Below the pieces are notes generated by a model. The model saw only the letters and a list, made by a program, of their open reading frames with translations. It was not told the DNA's origin and did no database searches. From contig NZ_MSDF01000013.1 in assembly GCF_002022275.1 (NCBI RefSeq), positions 267,332-331,331 of the forward strand: 64,000 nucleotides of DNA. The letters are read 5' to 3'. Positions 45,451-56,069 of this stretch are shown here, piece after piece. The stretch is from Pseudomonas fluorescens. Lineage in GTDB: Bacteria > Pseudomonadota > Gammaproteobacteria > Pseudomonadales > Pseudomonadaceae. Positions within the stretch are counted from its first letter, which is position 1. Each line of letters opens with the position of its first letter. Position numbers and translations under genes: made by a program.

Positions 45451-45915
45451 TCAGAACTGCGATTGCAGGTAATTCTCAAGACCGATCAGCTTGATCAGGC
45501 CCAACTGCTTTTCAAGCCAGTAGGTATGATCTTCTTCGGTGTCTGCCAACTGCACGCGCAGAATCTCGCGGGTGACATAGTCGTTGTGCTGCTCGCAGAG
45601 CTCAATGCCCTTGCAGAGTGCGGCACGCACCTTGTATTCGAGGCGCAAGTCACTGGCGAGCATCTCAGGCACCGTGGTGCCGGTGTCCAGGTCGTCGGGA
45701 CGCATACGCGGCGTGCCTTCGAGCATCAGGATACGGCGCATCAGTGCGTCGGCGTGCTGTGCCTCTTCTTCCATTTCGTGGTTAATACGTTCGTAGAGCT
45801 CGGTAAAGCCCCAGTCTTCGTACATGCGCGAATGGATGAAATATTGGTCACGAGCTGCCAGTTCGCCCGTCAGCAACGTGTTGAGGTAATCGATTACGTC
45901 GGGGTGACCTTGCAT
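45451..45915 (-). CDS. bfr: Bacterioferritin-family ferritin (FtnA/BfrA type, no heme methionine)
   Basis: The 154-residue iron-storage protein starts [11 protein letters not shown]; a longer frame is a spurious extension. Ferroxidase ligands Glu18, Glu51 and His54 are present. Residue 52, the heme-ligating Met of true bacterioferritin, is Ala in EEAQHAD. P. aeruginosa FtnA (formerly BfrA), at the same place next to katA, is likewise a heme-free ferritin. It stores iron near catalase, which also needs iron. Confidence 0.92.
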   Translation of the reverse strand: MQGHPDVIDYLNTLLTGELAARDQYFIHSRMYEDWGFTELYERINHEMEEEAQHADALMRRILMLEGTPRMRPDDLDTGTTVPEMLASDLRLEYKVRAALCKGIELCEQHNDYVTREILRVQLADTEEDHTYWLEKQLGLIKLIGLENYLQSQF

Positions 45916-46028
45916 CGCCCTACATCTCCCTGCTTGAAAGTCTGTAGTTTGAACCATGATGACTCGAAGGTCACGGGACCAACGGCAGAAAAGCGAAGAT
46001 ATTCTGAGAAAAGTAGCTGAAATAACGC

Positions 46029-46053
46029 AAAAACCGCCCAAATGAGGGCGGTT
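46029..46053 (-). terminator. Terminator of katA
   Basis: AACCGCCC (46032-46039) and GGGCGGTT (46046-46053) form an 8-base stem that on the minus strand ends in T5, just after the katA stop. Confidence 0.85.
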
Positions 46054-46070
46054 CTGCTTCTCGTTTAGAG

Positions 46071-47516
46071 TCAGCTAAGCGTTACGCCCAGTGCCCTTGC
46101 GATTGCTTCGCCATAAGCAGGGTCAGCTTTGAAGAAGTGCTGCAGTTGGACCTGGACAATGTCGCTGGTAACGCCGGCCATTGCACCTGCGATGTTATTA
46201 ACCAGCAGAGCTTTTTGAGCGTCATCCATCAAACGGAACAGTGCACCTGCATGGCTGTAGTAGTCAGTATCTTCACGGTGATCATAACGATCAGCCGAAC
46301 CATTCAAGGCCAGAGCTGGCTCTGCGTACTGAGGCGCTTGCTTCGGGGCATCAGCGAAACCGTTAGGCTCATAGTTAGGTGAGGCTCCACCATTACTACC
46401 GAAAGCCATGGAACCGTCACGTTGATAGCTGTTCACTGGGCTAAGCGGGGCGTTTACCGGCAACTGCTGGTGATTGGTGCCTACGCGATAGCGGTGCGCA
46501 TCGGCGTAGGCAAACACGCGACCTTGCAGCATGCGATCGGGCGAAAGGCCCACGCCTGGGACCATGTTGCTAGGGCCGAAGGCAGCCTGCTCCACTTCAG
46601 CAAAGTAGTTCAGCGGATTGCGGTTAAGCTCCAGCTCACCCACCTCGATCAACGGAAACTCCTTTTGCGACCACGTTTTGGTGACGTCGAAAGGGTTTTC
46701 ATAGTGAGCCGACGCTTGGGCTTCGGTCATGATCTGAATGCAAACGCGCCATTTCGGGAAATCACCCCGTTCAATCGCGCCAAACAGGTCACTTTGGGCG
46801 TAATCAGGATCGGTGCCGGCCAGGCGTGCAGCCACATCGGGAGCCAGGTTCTTGATACCTTGCTTGGTCTTGTAGTGCCATTTAACCCAGTGGCGCTCAC
46901 CCTTAGCGTTGATCAAGCTATAGGTATGGCTACCGAAGCCGTGCATGTGGCGATAGCCGTCCGGAATGCCGCGATCCGAAAACAGAATGGTGACCTGATG
47001 CAGAGACTCAGGTGATTTCGACCAGAAGTCCCATTTCCGCTGATTGGTGGGGACATTGCTCTGCGAGTCACGTTTCTGGGTATGGATAAAATCCGGGAAT
47101 TTAAGCGGGTCACGGATGAAAAACACCGGAGTGTTATTGCCGACGATGTCCCAATTACCCTCTTCAGTATAAAACTTCAAAGCAAAGCCACGTGGATCAC
47201 GTGCAGTATCCGCAGAGCCACGCTCACCACCTACAGTAGAAAATCGCAGGAAAGTCGGGGTCTGCTTACCAACGGTCTCGAACAACTTGGCACGCGTGTA
47301 TTCGGTGATGTCTTTGGTAACCGTGAAAGTACCGTAGGCGCCCGACCCCTTGGCGTGCACACGACGCTCCGGGATGTTTTCCCGGTTGAAGTGCGCGAGC
47401 TTCTCGATCAGGTGGAAATCGTCAAGCAGCAAAGGACCGCGCGGGCCGGCAGAGCGGGAGTTTTGGTTGTCAGCGACGGGAGCGCCACTGGCGGTGGTAA
47501 GGATTTTCTGGCTCAT
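46071..47516 (-). CDS. katA: Monofunctional heme catalase KatA
   Basis: Catalase converts hydrogen peroxide to water and oxygen. The 481-residue protein is of small-subunit type, with active-site His54 in [26 protein letters not shown], and proximal heme Tyr in [22 protein letters not shown] 47516 has GAGGA about eight bases upstream; a TTG two codons earlier is also open. Codon use appears more AT-rich than ribosomal neighbours. It sits between bfr and rplQ as in P. aeruginosa. OxyR control is possible but no clear site was found. Confidence 0.95.
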   Translation of the reverse strand: MSQKILTTASGAPVADNQNSRSAGPRGPLLLDDFHLIEKLAHFNRENIPERRVHAKGSGAYGTFTVTKDITEYTRAKLFETVGKQTPTFLRFSTVGGERGSADTARDPRGFALKFYTEEGNWDIVGNNTPVFFIRDPLKFPDFIHTQKRDSQSNVPTNQRKWDFWSKSPESLHQVTILFSDRGIPDGYRHMHGFGSHTYSLINAKGERHWVKWHYKTKQGIKNLAPDVAARLAGTDPDYAQSDLFGAIERGDFPKWRVCIQIMTEAQASAHYENPFDVTKTWSQKEFPLIEVGELELNRNPLNYFAEVEQAAFGPSNMVPGVGLSPDRMLQGRVFAYADAHRYRVGTNHQQLPVNAPLSPVNSYQRDGSMAFGSNGGASPNYEPNGFADAPKQAPQYAEPALALNGSADRYDHREDTDYYSHAGALFRLMDDAQKALLVNNIAGAMAGVTSDIVQVQLQHFFKADPAYGEAIARALGVTLS

Positions 47517-47717
47517 GCTCAATCTTCCTCAAATCAGTCTAGGAACTGCCGGCTAATCGGCTTGGAGGGAGTATTGACCATCAAGATGACACCATCAAAT
47601 TCATTAAATCATGGACATTGATAGAGAATAACTAACGAACCACCAGAGCAAATAGCTATTGGTTTAATCACGACCGGCAGTGACGTGAAGAGAATAGACG
47701 GCTTTTATTGCGCCCAC

Positions 47718-47742
47718 AAAAAACCGGGCACTAGGCCCGGTT
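47718..47742 (-). terminator. Terminator after rplQ
   Basis: AACCGGGC (47722-47729) and GCCCGGTT (47735-47742) form an 8-base stem that on the minus strand is followed by TTTTTT. It ends the alpha operon. Confidence 0.9.
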
Positions 47743-47762
47743 CTTCGTTGCAGCTTGTCGTC

Positions 47763-48149
47763 TTACTCGGCGCTTACAGCTTCGCCGGCAGTAGCACGAT
47801 CAACCAACTCGACGTACGCCATAGGCGCGTTGTCGCCAGTGCGGAAACCGCACTTGAGGATGCGCAGGTAGCCACCCTCACGGGTAGCGTAACGCTTGCC
47901 CAGGTCGTTGAAGAGCTTACCAACGATAGCTTTCGAACGAGTACGGTCGAAAGCCAGACGGCGGTTAGCCAGGCTGTCTGTCTTGGCCAAAGTGATCAGC
48001 GGCTCAGCAACGCGACGCAGTTCTTTAGCTTTCGGCAGTGTAGTTTTGATCAGCTCGTGCTCGAACAGCGACACCGCCATGTTTTGAAACATGGCCTTAC
48101 GGTGCGAGCTGGTACGGCTCAGGTGACGACCACTTTTACGATGACGCAT
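47763..48149 (-). CDS. rplQ: 50S ribosomal protein L17
   Basis: The 128-residue protein starts [24 protein letters not shown], the invariant L17 N-terminus, and belongs to the large-subunit tunnel-exit region. It is the last gene of the rpsM-rpsK-rpsD-rpoA-rplQ alpha operon, 41 bases after rpoA. Confidence 0.97.
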   Translation of the reverse strand: MRHRKSGRHLSRTSSHRKAMFQNMAVSLFEHELIKTTLPKAKELRRVAEPLITLAKTDSLANRRLAFDRTRSKAIVGKLFNDLGKRYATREGGYLRILKCGFRTGDNAPMAYVELVDRATAGEAVSAE

Positions 48150-48190
48150 GGTTCATTCCTTACCAAACTCACGTTCGGTGATTACGACGA

Positions 48191-49192
48191 TCAGGCAGTC
48201 GCCTTGTCGTCCTTCTTAAGACTTGCAGGCGGCCAGTTGTCGAGGCGCATGCCGAGGGACAGACCGCGGGAGGCCAGAACGTCCTTGATTTCAGTCAAGG
48301 ATTTCTTGCCCAGGTTCGGAGTCTTCAACAGTTCTACTTCGGTGCGCTGAATCAGATCGCCGATGTAGTAAATGTTTTCCGCCTTAAGGCAGTTAGCCGA
48401 ACGTACAGTCAGTTCCAGATCGTCAACCGGGCGAAGCAGGATCGGATCGATCTCGTCTTCCTGCTCGATTACCACTGGTTCGCTGTCACCTTTGAGGTCG
48501 ACGAACGCAGCCAACTGCTGTTGCAGAATGGTTGCAGCGCGGCGGATAGCCTCTTCAGGATCCAGAGTACCGTTGGTTTCCAGATCAATAACCAGCTTGT
48601 CCAGGTTAGTACGCTGCTCGACACGGGCGTTTTCCACCACGTATGCGATACGGCGAACCGGGCTGAACGAAGAGTCAAGCTGCAAGCGACCAATGCTGCG
48701 GCTTTCGTCTTCATCGCTCTGACGCGAGTCGGCCGGTTCATAACCACGACCACGAGCTACGGTGAGCTTCATGTTCAGGGCGCCGTTAGACGCCAGGTTA
48801 GCGATTACGTGATCGGGGTTAACGATCTCGACATCATGATCCAGCTGAATATCGGCAGCGGTAACCACCCCCGAACCCTTCTTCGACAAGGTCAGCGTAA
48901 CTTCGTCACGGCCGTGCAGCTTGATAGCCAGACCTTTAAGGTTCAACAGGATTTCAATTACGTCTTCCTGTACACCTTCGATGGCGCTGTACTCGTGGAG
49001 CACACCGTCAATCTCGGCCTCGACTACTGCACAGCCGGGCATTGAGGACAACAGGATGCGGCGCAGCGCGTTGCCCAGGGTGTGGCCAAAACCACGCTCG
49101 AGAGGCTCGAGAGTGATCTTGGCGCGGGTTGGACTGACAACCTGCACATCAATGTGGCGGGGTGTCAGGAACTCATTTACCGAAATCTGCAT
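48191..49192 (-). CDS. rpoA: RNA polymerase alpha subunit
   Basis: The 333-residue protein has the N-terminal dimerisation domain ([22 protein letters not shown]) that assembles beta and beta', a linker, and the C-terminal domain ([23 protein letters not shown]) that binds UP elements and activators. The length is standard. Its expression is tied to ribosomal proteins through the alpha operon. Confidence 0.98.
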   Translation of the reverse strand: MQISVNEFLTPRHIDVQVVSPTRAKITLEPLERGFGHTLGNALRRILLSSMPGCAVVEAEIDGVLHEYSAIEGVQEDVIEILLNLKGLAIKLHGRDEVTLTLSKKGSGVVTAADIQLDHDVEIVNPDHVIANLASNGALNMKLTVARGRGYEPADSRQSDEDESRSIGRLQLDSSFSPVRRIAYVVENARVEQRTNLDKLVIDLETNGTLDPEEAIRRAATILQQQLAAFVDLKGDSEPVVIEQEDEIDPILLRPVDDLELTVRSANCLKAENIYYIGDLIQRTEVELLKTPNLGKKSLTEIKDVLASRGLSLGMRLDNWPPASLKKDDKATA

Positions 49193-49214
49193 GGATGCAC
49201 CTATTTTCTAGCCC

Positions 49215-49835
49215 TTACTTGGAGTAGAGCTCGACAATCAGGCTTTCGTTGATGTCGGCGGACAGATCACTGCGAGCAGGAACGTTCTTGAAAACGCCCG
49301 ACTTCTTCTCAGTGTCTACTTCTACCCATTCTACGCGGCCACGTTGGGCACACAGATCGAGAGCTTGGACAATGCGAAGTTGGTTTTTTGCTTTCTCGCG
49401 AATCGCGACCACGTCACCAGCACGAACCTGGTAAGACGGGACGTTAACGGTTTGGCCGTTTACGCTGACGGATTTGTGCGATACCAGCTGACGGGATTCG
49501 GCACGAGTCGAACCAAAGCCCATACGGTATACAACGTTGTCCAGACGGCATTCGAGCAGTTGCAGCAGGTTTTCACCGGTTGCACCTTTTTTGCCAGCAG
49601 CTTCTTTGTAGTAGCCGCTGAACTGACGCTCGAGAACGCCGTAGATACGACGGACCTTCTGCTTTTCACGCAGTTGGGTGCCGTAATCGGACTGGCGACC
49701 GCGGCGTTGGCCGTGGATACCAGGTGCTGCTTCAATGTTGCACTTCGATTCGATCGCGCGCACGCCGCTCTTCAAGAAGAGATCGGTGCCTTCACGACGA
49801 GCGAGTTTGCATTTTGGACCAATGTAACGAGCCAT
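49215..49835 (-). CDS. rpsD: 30S ribosomal protein S4
   Basis: The 206-residue protein begins [21 protein letters not shown] and has a central S4 RNA-binding domain ([25 protein letters not shown]). It initiates 30S assembly. In E. coli it also represses the alpha operon by binding the rpsM leader, and the 129-base rpmJ-rpsM gap could hold such a site. Confidence 0.97.
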   Translation of the reverse strand: MARYIGPKCKLARREGTDLFLKSGVRAIESKCNIEAAPGIHGQRRGRQSDYGTQLREKQKVRRIYGVLERQFSGYYKEAAGKKGATGENLLQLLECRLDNVVYRMGFGSTRAESRQLVSHKSVSVNGQTVNVPSYQVRAGDVVAIREKAKNQLRIVQALDLCAQRGRVEWVEVDTEKKSGVFKNVPARSDLSADINESLIVELYSK

Positions 49836-49853
49836 TCTTTACAATCTCCTGGA

Positions 49854-50243
49854 TTACACGCGGCGCTTCTTCGGCGGACGGCACCCGTTGTGCGGGATTG
49901 GCGTCACGTCGGTGATGCTGGCGATCTTATAGCCACAGCCGTTCAAAGCACGGACAGCAGACTCACGACCTGGACCTGGACCTTTGACGTTGACGTCGAG
50001 GTTTTTCAGGCCGTATTCCAGCGCAGCTTGACCAGCACGTTCAGCAGCTACTTGAGCAGCAAACGGGGTGGACTTGCGGGAACCGCGGAAACCCGAACCA
50101 CCGGAGGTAGCCCAAGAAAGCGCGTTACCTTGACGGTCGGTGATGGTCACGATTGTGTTGTTAAAAGATGCATGGATGTGGGCGATGCCATCAACCACTG
50201 TCTTTTTAACTTTTTTACGAGGACGAGCAGCAGGTTTTGCCAT
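49854..50243 (-). CDS. rpsK: 30S ribosomal protein S11
   Basis: The 129-residue protein begins [19 protein letters not shown] and ends [13 protein letters not shown], both diagnostic. It helps form the 30S platform near the mRNA exit. It lies 18 bases before rpsD and 30 bases after rpsM. Confidence 0.97.
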   Translation of the reverse strand: MAKPAARPRKKVKKTVVDGIAHIHASFNNTIVTITDRQGNALSWATSGGSGFRGSRKSTPFAAQVAAERAGQAALEYGLKNLDVNVKGPGPGRESAVRALNGCGYKIASITDVTPIPHNGCRPPKKRRV

Positions 50244-50273
50244 GATAATTTTCCTGTCGATTCGCGTGGGCGA

Positions 50274-50630
50274 TTACTTGCGGATCGGCTTACGCGGACC
50301 TTTACGGGTACGCGCGTTAGTCTTGGTACGCTGACCGCGTACTGGAAGACCACGACGATGACGCAGACCACGGTAGCAACCGAGGTCCATCAAACGCTTG
50401 ATTTTCATGTTGATTTCGCGACGCAGGTCACCTTCAGTGGTGAACTTCGCCACTTCGCCACGCAACGCTTCAATCTGCTCGTCGCTCAGATCCTTGATCT
50501 TTGCGGCTGGGTTTACCCCAGTGTCTGCGCAAATTTTCTGCGCAGTAGTGCGACCAACACCATAGATGTAGGTCAGCGAGATAACAGTGTGCTTGTTATC
50601 TGGAATGTTAACGCCTGCAATACGGGCCAT
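50274..50630 (-). CDS. rpsM: 30S ribosomal protein S13
   Basis: The 118-residue protein begins [26 protein letters not shown] and ends in a basic [10 protein letters not shown] tail that contacts tRNA. It is the first gene of the alpha operon, with its own promoter-like sequence 60 bases upstream. Confidence 0.97.
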   Translation of the reverse strand: MARIAGVNIPDNKHTVISLTYIYGVGRTTAQKICADTGVNPAAKIKDLSDEQIEALRGEVAKFTTEGDLRREINMKIKRLMDLGCYRGLRHRRGLPVRGQRTKTNARTRKGPRKPIRK

Positions 50631-50689
50631 TCAGTGGGACTCCAATTGACAGCTACCTACGCCCCGGAAGCCAAGAAATAGGGCGCGAG

Positions 50690-50718
50690 ATAATATCGCT
50701 GTAATAACAAATAATCAA
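50690..50718 (-). promoter_or_regulatory. Alpha operon promoter candidate
   Basis: Read on the minus strand: -35 TTGATT (50718-50713), a 17-base spacer, and -10 TATTAT (50695-50690), just after the rpmJ-side hairpin and before rpsM. Confidence 0.65.
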
Positions 50719-50742
50719 CCCGGCAGCGCACTAGCTGCCGGG
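50719..50742 (-). terminator. Hairpin after rpmJ
   Basis: CCCGGCAGC (50719-50727) and GCTGCCGGG (50734-50742) form a perfect 9-base stem. On the minus strand only a weak T-rich tail (TTGATTATT) follows, so it may attenuate rather than fully stop spc operon transcripts. Confidence 0.6.
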
Positions 50743-50759
50743 CTTCAAGCGGATCACAC

Positions 50760-50876
50760 TCAGCCTTGGCGCTGTTTGTGACGCGGTTCCGCGCTGCAAA
50801 TTACTCGAACAACACCTTCGCGGCGAATAATCTTGCAGTTACGGCACAGCTTTTTCACCGATGCACGAACTTTCAT
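50760..50876 (-). CDS. rpmJ: 50S ribosomal protein L36
   Basis: The 38-residue protein [15 protein letters not shown]... has zinc ligands Cys11, Cys14, Cys27 and His33, so it is the zinc-binding (C+) form. It is read directly from the sequence between rpsM and secY, 27 bases after secY. Confidence 0.95.
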
Positions 50877-50903
50877 CACCAACTCCTCGAACCTTATGGG
50901 TAC

Positions 50904-52232
50904 TCAGCGCAACATGCCGCTGCCGTAACCCTTCAGGTTGGCTTTCTTCATCAGGGATTCGTACTGGTGCGAAACGAGGTGCGATTGTACTTGGGACATG
51001 AAGTCCATCACAACCACGACCACGATCAGCAACGAGGTCCCGCCAAGGTAGAACGGAACGTTTGCTGCAACCACCAGGAACTGGGGAAGCAAGCACACGG
51101 CCGTCATATATAGAGCACCGAACAAGGTCAAACGAGTCAGAACGCCATCAATGTAGCGTGCCGACTGCTCACCTGGACGGATACCCGGAATAAAGGCACC
51201 GGACTTCTTCAGGTTTTCCGCTACGTCTTTCGGATTGAACATCAACGCCGTATAGAAGAAGCAGAAGAAAATAATCCCTGCACTAAACAGCAGAATATTC
51301 AACGGCTGACCAGGAGCGATCGACTGAGAGAGGTCCTGCAGCCAGCCCATATTTTCAGACTGACCAAACCAGGTACCCAACGAAGCCGGAAACAGCAAAA
51401 TGCTGCTCGCGAAAATTGCCGGAATAACACCGGCCATATTCACTTTCAGCGGCAAGTGGCTGGTCTGCGCGGCAAAGACCTTGCGGCCCTGCTGACGCTT
51501 GGCGTAGTGAACAGCAATACGACGCTGGCCACGCTCAATGAACACCACAAAACCGATAATCGCTACTGCCAGCAAACCGATAGCAACCAAGGCGAAGATA
51601 TTGATATCACCCTGACGTGCAGACTCGAAAGACTGCCCGATTGCTCTCGGAAGACCGGCGACGATACCTGCGAAAATCAACATCGAGATACCGTTACCAA
51701 CACCACGCTCAGTAATCTGCTCACCCAGCCACATCATGAACATCGCACCAGCCACAAAAGTGGATACCGCGACGAAATAGAAGCCAAAGTCACCAGTGAA
51801 CGCAACACCCTGCCCGGCCAGGCCAACGGACATGCCGATAGCTTGAACCAGAGCGAGGATGACAGTGCCGTAGCGGGTGTACTGGCTAATCTTGCGACGG
51901 CCAGCTTCACCTTCCTTCTTCAACTGCTCCAGTTGCGGGCTGACGGCGGTCATCAGTTGCATGATGATCGATGCCGAAATGTACGGCATGATCCCCAGTG
52001 CAAAGATGCTCATCCGTTCCAGCGCGCCGCCGGAAAACATGTTGAACAAGCTAAGAATGGTCCCCTCATTCTGTCGAAACAGGTCTGCGAGTCGGTCCGG
52101 GTTGATACCTGGAACCGGGATGTGTGCGCCTATTCGGTAGACGATAATCGCCAGGAACAGAAAACGCAGACGAGCCCAAAGTTCAGACATACCGCCTTTG
52201 CCGAGCGCTGAGAGAGCACCTTGCTTAGCCAT
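50904..52232 (-). CDS. secY: Preprotein translocase subunit SecY
   Basis: The 442-residue protein has ten TM helices and forms the protein-conducting channel of the inner membrane with SecE and SecG. It begins [22 protein letters not shown]. Helix 2b/plug ([25 protein letters not shown]) and the cytosolic C5 loop region ([19 protein letters not shown]) are evident. It directly abuts rplO. Confidence 0.97.
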   Translation of the reverse strand: MAKQGALSALGKGGMSELWARLRFLFLAIIVYRIGAHIPVPGINPDRLADLFRQNEGTILSLFNMFSGGALERMSIFALGIMPYISASIIMQLMTAVSPQLEQLKKEGEAGRRKISQYTRYGTVILALVQAIGMSVGLAGQGVAFTGDFGFYFVAVSTFVAGAMFMMWLGEQITERGVGNGISMLIFAGIVAGLPRAIGQSFESARQGDINIFALVAIGLLAVAIIGFVVFIERGQRRIAVHYAKRQQGRKVFAAQTSHLPLKVNMAGVIPAIFASSILLFPASLGTWFGQSENMGWLQDLSQSIAPGQPLNILLFSAGIIFFCFFYTALMFNPKDVAENLKKSGAFIPGIRPGEQSARYIDGVLTRLTLFGALYMTAVCLLPQFLVVAANVPFYLGGTSLLIVVVVVMDFMSQVQSHLVSHQYESLMKKANLKGYGSGMLR

Positions 52233-52670
52233 TTATTCCTCGAACTTGCCGCCAGCTGCTTCGATAGCCGAACGCGCACCTTTGGTGGCGCCGATTCCCT
52301 TGCCGATAGTGACAGCGCGAGTCACTTCACCGGACAGCATGATTTTCACACGCTGTACGTTGACGTTGATCACGTTGGCATCTTTCAGGGTCTGCACAGT
52401 AACGATGTCGCCTTCCACTTTAGCCAGCTCGGACAGACGCACTTCTGCGCGGTCCATGGCTTTCAGGGATACGAAACCGAACTTAGGCAGGCGACGATGC
52501 AGCGGCTGTTGACCGCCTTCAAAGCCTGGAGCGATGGTGCCACCGGAGCGGGAGGTTTGACCTTTGTGGCCACGGCCACCAGTCTTACCCAAACCGCTAC
52601 CGATACCACGGCCCGGACGATGCTTTTCGCGACGGGAACCCGGCGCTGGACTCAGATCATTGAGTTTCAT
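52233..52670 (-). CDS. rplO: 50S ribosomal protein L15
   Basis: The 145-residue protein begins [22 protein letters not shown] and has the Gly-rich [14 protein letters not shown] extension that penetrates 23S rRNA. It has zero spacing to secY and three bases to rpmD. Confidence 0.97.
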   Translation of the reverse strand: MKLNDLSPAPGSRREKHRPGRGIGSGLGKTGGRGHKGQTSRSGGTIAPGFEGGQQPLHRRLPKFGFVSLKAMDRAEVRLSELAKVEGDIVTVQTLKDANVINVNVQRVKIMLSGEVTRAVTIGKGIGATKGARSAIEAAGGKFEE

Positions 52671-52673
52671 CGA

Positions 52674-52850
52674 TTAACCCTCTACACGCAGCATGTAGTA
52701 AGCCTTGTTGATCATCCCGCGATTCTCGGGAGTATCCTGGACTTCTACAGTGTGACCGATGCGACGCAGACCCAAACCTTTAACACACAGTTTGTGGTTA
52801 GGGATGCGGCCGGTCATGCTTTTGATCAGCGTTACTTTAACGGTAGCCAT
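52674..52850 (-). CDS. rpmD: 50S ribosomal protein L30
   Basis: The 58-residue protein [15 protein letters not shown]...MLRVEG is read directly from the sequence. The length is usual. Its stop is three bases from the rplO start, and its ATG is two bases after the rpsE stop. Confidence 0.95.
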
Positions 52851-52852
52851 GA

Positions 52853-53353
52853 TCAGAAGATCTCCTTGACAGTCAGACCACGCTTCGCAGCGATGGACTC
52901 AGGAGATTGCATAGCTTTCAAACCCTTGAAAGTGGCGTGAACCACGTTTACCGGGTTAGTCGAGCCGTAGCACTTGGCCAGAACGTTCTGAACGCCAGCA
53001 ACTTCGAGGACAGCACGCATAGCGCCGCCAGCGATGATACCGGTACCTTCAGAAGCAGGCTGCATGTAAACCTTCGAAGCGCCATGGGCGGACTTCATTG
53101 CGTACTGCAGAGTGGTGCCGTTCAGATCAACCTGGATCATGTTGCGACGAGCAGCTTCCATTGCCTTCTGGATCGCAGCAGGCACTTCACGTGACTTGCC
53201 ACGGCCGAAGCCAACACGCCCTTTACCATCACCCACCACGGTCAACGCGGTGAAAGTGAAGATACGGCCGCCTTTAACGGTTTTGGCTACGCGGTTAACT
53301 TGAACCAGCTTCTCAATGTAGCCTTCGTCGCGCTTTTGGTCGTTATTTGACAT
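52853..53353 (-). CDS. rpsE: 30S ribosomal protein S5
   Basis: The 166-residue protein has the double-stranded-RNA-binding N-domain ([21 protein letters not shown]) and the C-domain [19 protein letters not shown]. It contributes to decoding fidelity. It lies three bases from rplR. Confidence 0.97.
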
Positions 53354-53356
53354 AAC

Positions 53357-53707
53357 TTAGAACTCCAGCCCAGCTTCACGAGCAGCATCAGCCAGCGCTT
53401 TCACGCGACCGTGGTACTTGAAGCCAGAGCGGTCGAAAGCCACTTGCGAGACGCCGGCGGCCTTAGCACGCGTAGCGACCAGCTGGCCAACCTTAGTGGC
53501 CGCGTCGATGTTGCCGGTGGCACCATCACGCAGTTCTTTGTCCAAAGTCGAGGCGCTTGCCAGGACTTGGTTGCCGTCGGCCGAGATGACCTGGGCGTAG
53601 ATGTGCTGCGACGAGCGATACACGCAGAGACGCACGACTTCGAGTTCGTGCATTTTCAGGCGTGCTTTGCGAGCGCGACGCAGTCGAGTAACTTTTTTGT
53701 CGGTCAT
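53357..53707 (-). CDS. rplR: 50S ribosomal protein L18
   Basis: The 116-residue protein, starting [22 protein letters not shown] and ending in [21 protein letters not shown], binds 5S rRNA with L5 and L25. Confidence 0.97.
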   Translation of the reverse strand: MTDKKVTRLRRARKARLKMHELEVVRLCVYRSSQHIYAQVISADGNQVLASASTLDKELRDGATGNIDAATKVGQLVATRAKAAGVSQVAFDRSGFKYHGRVKALADAAREAGLEF

Positions 53708-53717
53708 TTGCTATGCC

Positions 53718-54251
53718 CTACTTCTTCTTGGCTTCTTTACGACGGACGACTTCGTCCGCGTAGCGCACACCTTTGCCTTTGTACGGCTCTGGTGGACGGA
53801 AGTCGCGGATCTCAGCGGCCACCTGACCTACCAGCTGCTTATCAATACCCTTGATCAGGATATCGGTTTGGCTAGGGGTCTCAGCGGTGATGCCTTCCGG
53901 CAGTTCGTAATCCACTGGGTGCGAGAAGCCAAGGGCCAAGTTCAAAACCGTGCCTTTTGCTTGCGCTTTGTAACCAACACCGACCAGCTGGAGCTTACGC
54001 TCGAAGCCTTGGCTTACGCCTTGGACCATGTTGTTTACCAACGCACGCGTGGTACCGGCCATTGCGCGAGTTTGTTGATCGCCATTGCGAGCAGCGAAAC
54101 GCAACTCACCAGCTTCTTCAACGATCTCAACGGACGAATGGATGTTCAGTTCAAGAGTGCCCTTGGCACCCTTCACCGAAAGCTGTTGGCCTGCGAATTT
54201 TACTTCGACACCGGCTGGCAGCTTAACGGGGTTCTTAGCGACGCGAGACAT
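53718..54251 (-). CDS. rplF: 50S ribosomal protein L6
   Basis: The 177-residue protein has two similar domains, with [17 protein letters not shown] at the start and [21 protein letters not shown] near the end, the conserved part near the factor-binding site. Confidence 0.97.
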   Translation of the reverse strand: MSRVAKNPVKLPAGVEVKFAGQQLSVKGAKGTLELNIHSSVEIVEEAGELRFAARNGDQQTRAMAGTTRALVNNMVQGVSQGFERKLQLVGVGYKAQAKGTVLNLALGFSHPVDYELPEGITAETPSQTDILIKGIDKQLVGQVAAEIRDFRPPEPYKGKGVRYADEVVRRKEAKKK

Positions 54252-54263
54252 GCTTATCCCCCC

Positions 54264-54656
54264 TTAGAACACAGTGCAAAGAACTTCGCCGCCGACACCG
54301 GCAGCGCGCGCAGCACGATCCGTCATCACACCTTTGTTGGTGGAGACGATAGACACACCGAGACCGCCACGAACTTTCGGCAGATCTTCAGCGGACTTGT
54401 ACTGACGCAGGCCTGGACGGCTAACGCGCTTCACTTCCTCGATGACCGAACGGCCTTCGAAGTACTTCAGCTCGATGGACAGCAGTGGTTTGGTTTCGCT
54501 GCTGATCTGATAACCCGCAATGTAGCCTTCGTCTTTCAGGACTTTGGCAACAGCTACCTTCAACTTGGAAGATGGCATGCTTACGACGGACTTTTCAGCC
54601 ATCTGGGCATTACGGATACGAGTTAGCATGTCCGCTAACGGGTCCTGCATACTCAT
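54264..54656 (-). CDS. rpsH: 30S ribosomal protein S8
   Basis: The 130-residue protein begins [18 protein letters not shown] and ends [10 protein letters not shown]. It binds central 16S rRNA and, in E. coli, represses the spc operon at the rplE start. Here an unusually long 208-base gap separates it from rpsN. Confidence 0.97.
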   Translation of the reverse strand: MSMQDPLADMLTRIRNAQMAEKSVVSMPSSKLKVAVAKVLKDEGYIAGYQISSETKPLLSIELKYFEGRSVIEEVKRVSRPGLRQYKSAEDLPKVRGGLGVSIVSTNKGVMTDRAARAAGVGGEVLCTVF

Positions 54657-54723
54657 GGGCTAGACGCTCCTAATACAAAAAAATTAGCCTTGCGGCTACA
54701 TATGTCGCCGAGAATCTCCGGGC

Positions 54724-54749
54724 ATAAAAAACACGGGCTCAGGCGAGCC
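54724..54749 (-). terminator. Second terminator-like hairpin in the rpsN-rpsH gap
   Basis: GGCTC (54736-54740) and GAGCC (54745-54749) form a 5-base stem. On the minus strand it is followed by CGTG and six T, in the untranslated region before rpsH. Confidence 0.4.
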
Positions 54750-54753
54750 GCGT

Positions 54754-54782
54754 ATTTTAGACATACTCCAGAAATGAAACAA
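54754..54782 (-). promoter_or_regulatory. Internal promoter candidate before rpsH
   Basis: On the minus strand, -35 TTGTTT (54782-54777), a 17-base spacer and -10 TAAAAT (54759-54754) lie directly after the 8-base hairpin at 54780-54799. Confidence 0.5.
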
Positions 54783-54799
54783 GCCCCAAAAGGGGCTTG
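54780..54799 (-). terminator. Hairpin in the rpsN-rpsH gap
   Basis: CAAGCCCC (54780-54787), a 4-base loop and GGGGCTTG (54792-54799) form a perfect 8-base stem. On the minus strand TTTCATTTC follows, as in a partial terminator or attenuator within the spc operon. Confidence 0.6.
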
Positions 54800-54864
54800 A
54801 TCCAGATTCAAGGCCACCGGCGGTCAGTATCTTGCGATTCTGCCCACCGGGACGCTGAAAGTAC

Positions 54865-55170
54865 TTACCAGCTGGCTTTAACCAGACCTGGGACGTCACC
54901 ACGCATTGCCGCTTCACGCAGTTTGTTACGGCCGAGGCCGAACTTGCGGTAAACGCCGTGTGGACGACCGGTCAGGCGGCAGCGGTTACGCATGCGCGAG
55001 GCGCTTGCGTCACGTGGCTGCTTCTGCAGAGCTACTGTCGCTTCCCAACGTGCTTCTGGACTTGCGTTCAGATCAACGATGATTGCTTTCAGTGCTGCAC
55101 GCTTCTTGGCGTACTTGGCAACCGTGAGCTGACGCTTCAGCTCGCGGTTTTTCATGCTCATCTTGGCCAT
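54865..55170 (-). CDS. rpsN: 30S ribosomal protein S14 (zinc-free type)
   Basis: The 101-residue protein begins [14 protein letters not shown] and includes [23 protein letters not shown]. Only one cysteine is present, so it is the long zinc-independent form. A longer in-frame start is spurious. It lies 13 bases after rplE. Confidence 0.96.
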   Translation of the reverse strand: MAKMSMKNRELKRQLTVAKYAKKRAALKAIIVDLNASPEARWEATVALQKQPRDASASRMRNRCRLTGRPHGVYRKFGLGRNKLREAAMRGDVPGLVKASW

Positions 55171-55183
55171 GGTCCTACTCCAA

Positions 55184-55723
55184 TCAGTTGCGGAACGGGA
55201 ATTTGAAAGCACGCAACAGGGCGCGACCTTCATCATCGTTCTTGGCAGTGGTGGTCAGGGTGATGTCCAGACCGCGGAGAGCATCGATCTTGTCGTAGTC
55301 GATTTCCGGGAAGATGATCTGCTCTTTCACGCCCATGCTGTAGTTACCACGACCATCGAAGGACTTGGCATTCAGGCCGCGGAAGTCGCGGACCCGAGGC
55401 AGGGAGATCGACAGCAGACGATCCAGGAATTCGTACATACGCTCACGGCGCAGAGTCACTTTGACGCCGATCGGCCAACCTTCACGGACTTTAAAGCCAG
55501 CGATGGATTTCCGAGCGTAAGTCACAACGACTTTTTGACCGGTGATCTTTTCCAGGTCAGCTACAGCGTGCTCGATGACTTTTTTGTCGCCGACCGCTTC
55601 GCCCAGACCCATGTTCAGGGTGATTTTGGTAACGCGTGGAACTTCCATCACGTTCGAAAGCTTAAGTTCTTCCTTAAGTTTCGGTGCGATTTCTTTCCAG
55701 TAAATCTCTTTTAGTCGTGCCAT
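55184..55723 (-). CDS. rplE: 50S ribosomal protein L5
   Basis: The 179-residue protein begins [20 protein letters not shown] and has [23 protein letters not shown]. It carries 5S rRNA into the large subunit and contacts the P-site tRNA. Confidence 0.97.
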   Translation of the reverse strand: MARLKEIYWKEIAPKLKEELKLSNVMEVPRVTKITLNMGLGEAVGDKKVIEHAVADLEKITGQKVVVTYARKSIAGFKVREGWPIGVKVTLRRERMYEFLDRLLSISLPRVRDFRGLNAKSFDGRGNYSMGVKEQIIFPEIDYDKIDALRGLDITLTTTAKNDDEGRALLRAFKFPFRN

Positions 55724-55743
55724 GGTCTTCTACCTAGCAGTGT

Positions 55744-56058
55744 TCAAGCATCAACCGCTTTTTGGGTCGACTTGAAGACACGAATTTTCTTGCCATCTTC
55801 TACTTTGAAACCAACGCGGTCAGCCTTGTTGGTTTCGCCATTGAAAATAGCGACGTTAGAAGCGTCCAGTGGAGCTTCTTTTTCGACGATACCGCCTTGT
55901 ACGCCCGACATCGGGTTAGGCTTGGTATGACGCTTAACCAGGTTCAGACCACCGATAACCAGACGGTTATTAGCGAGAACCTTAAGCACCTTACCGCGCT
56001 TACCTTTGTCTTTGCCGGCGATCACGATGATCTCGTCGTCACGACGAATCTTTTGCAT
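55744..56058 (-). CDS. rplX: 50S ribosomal protein L24
   Basis: The 104-residue protein has the KOW motif [21 protein letters not shown] at the N-terminus. It is an assembly initiator of the large subunit. It lies 20 bases after the rplE end and 11 before rplN. Confidence 0.97.
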   Translation of the reverse strand: MQKIRRDDEIIVIAGKDKGKRGKVLKVLANNRLVIGGLNLVKRHTKPNPMSGVQGGIVEKEAPLDASNVAIFNGETNKADRVGFKVEDGKKIRVFKSTQKAVDA

Positions 56059-56069
56059 GTCGGATCTCC

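Noticed and set aside
47621..47635. OxyR-like ATAG-N7-CTAA upstream of katA
   Set aside because: Only one imperfect half of the OxyR pattern; no second properly spaced pair.
49344..50681. 445-residue plus-strand frame across rpsD-rpsK-rpsM
   Set aside because: Mirrors conserved ribosomal genes; Thr/Phe-rich antisense composition.
54696..54764. 22-codon leader-peptide-like frame (MSKIRGSPEP...) before rpsH
   Set aside because: Its GGAG is one base from the ATG, too close for normal initiation, and the frame overlaps the promoter-like sequence.
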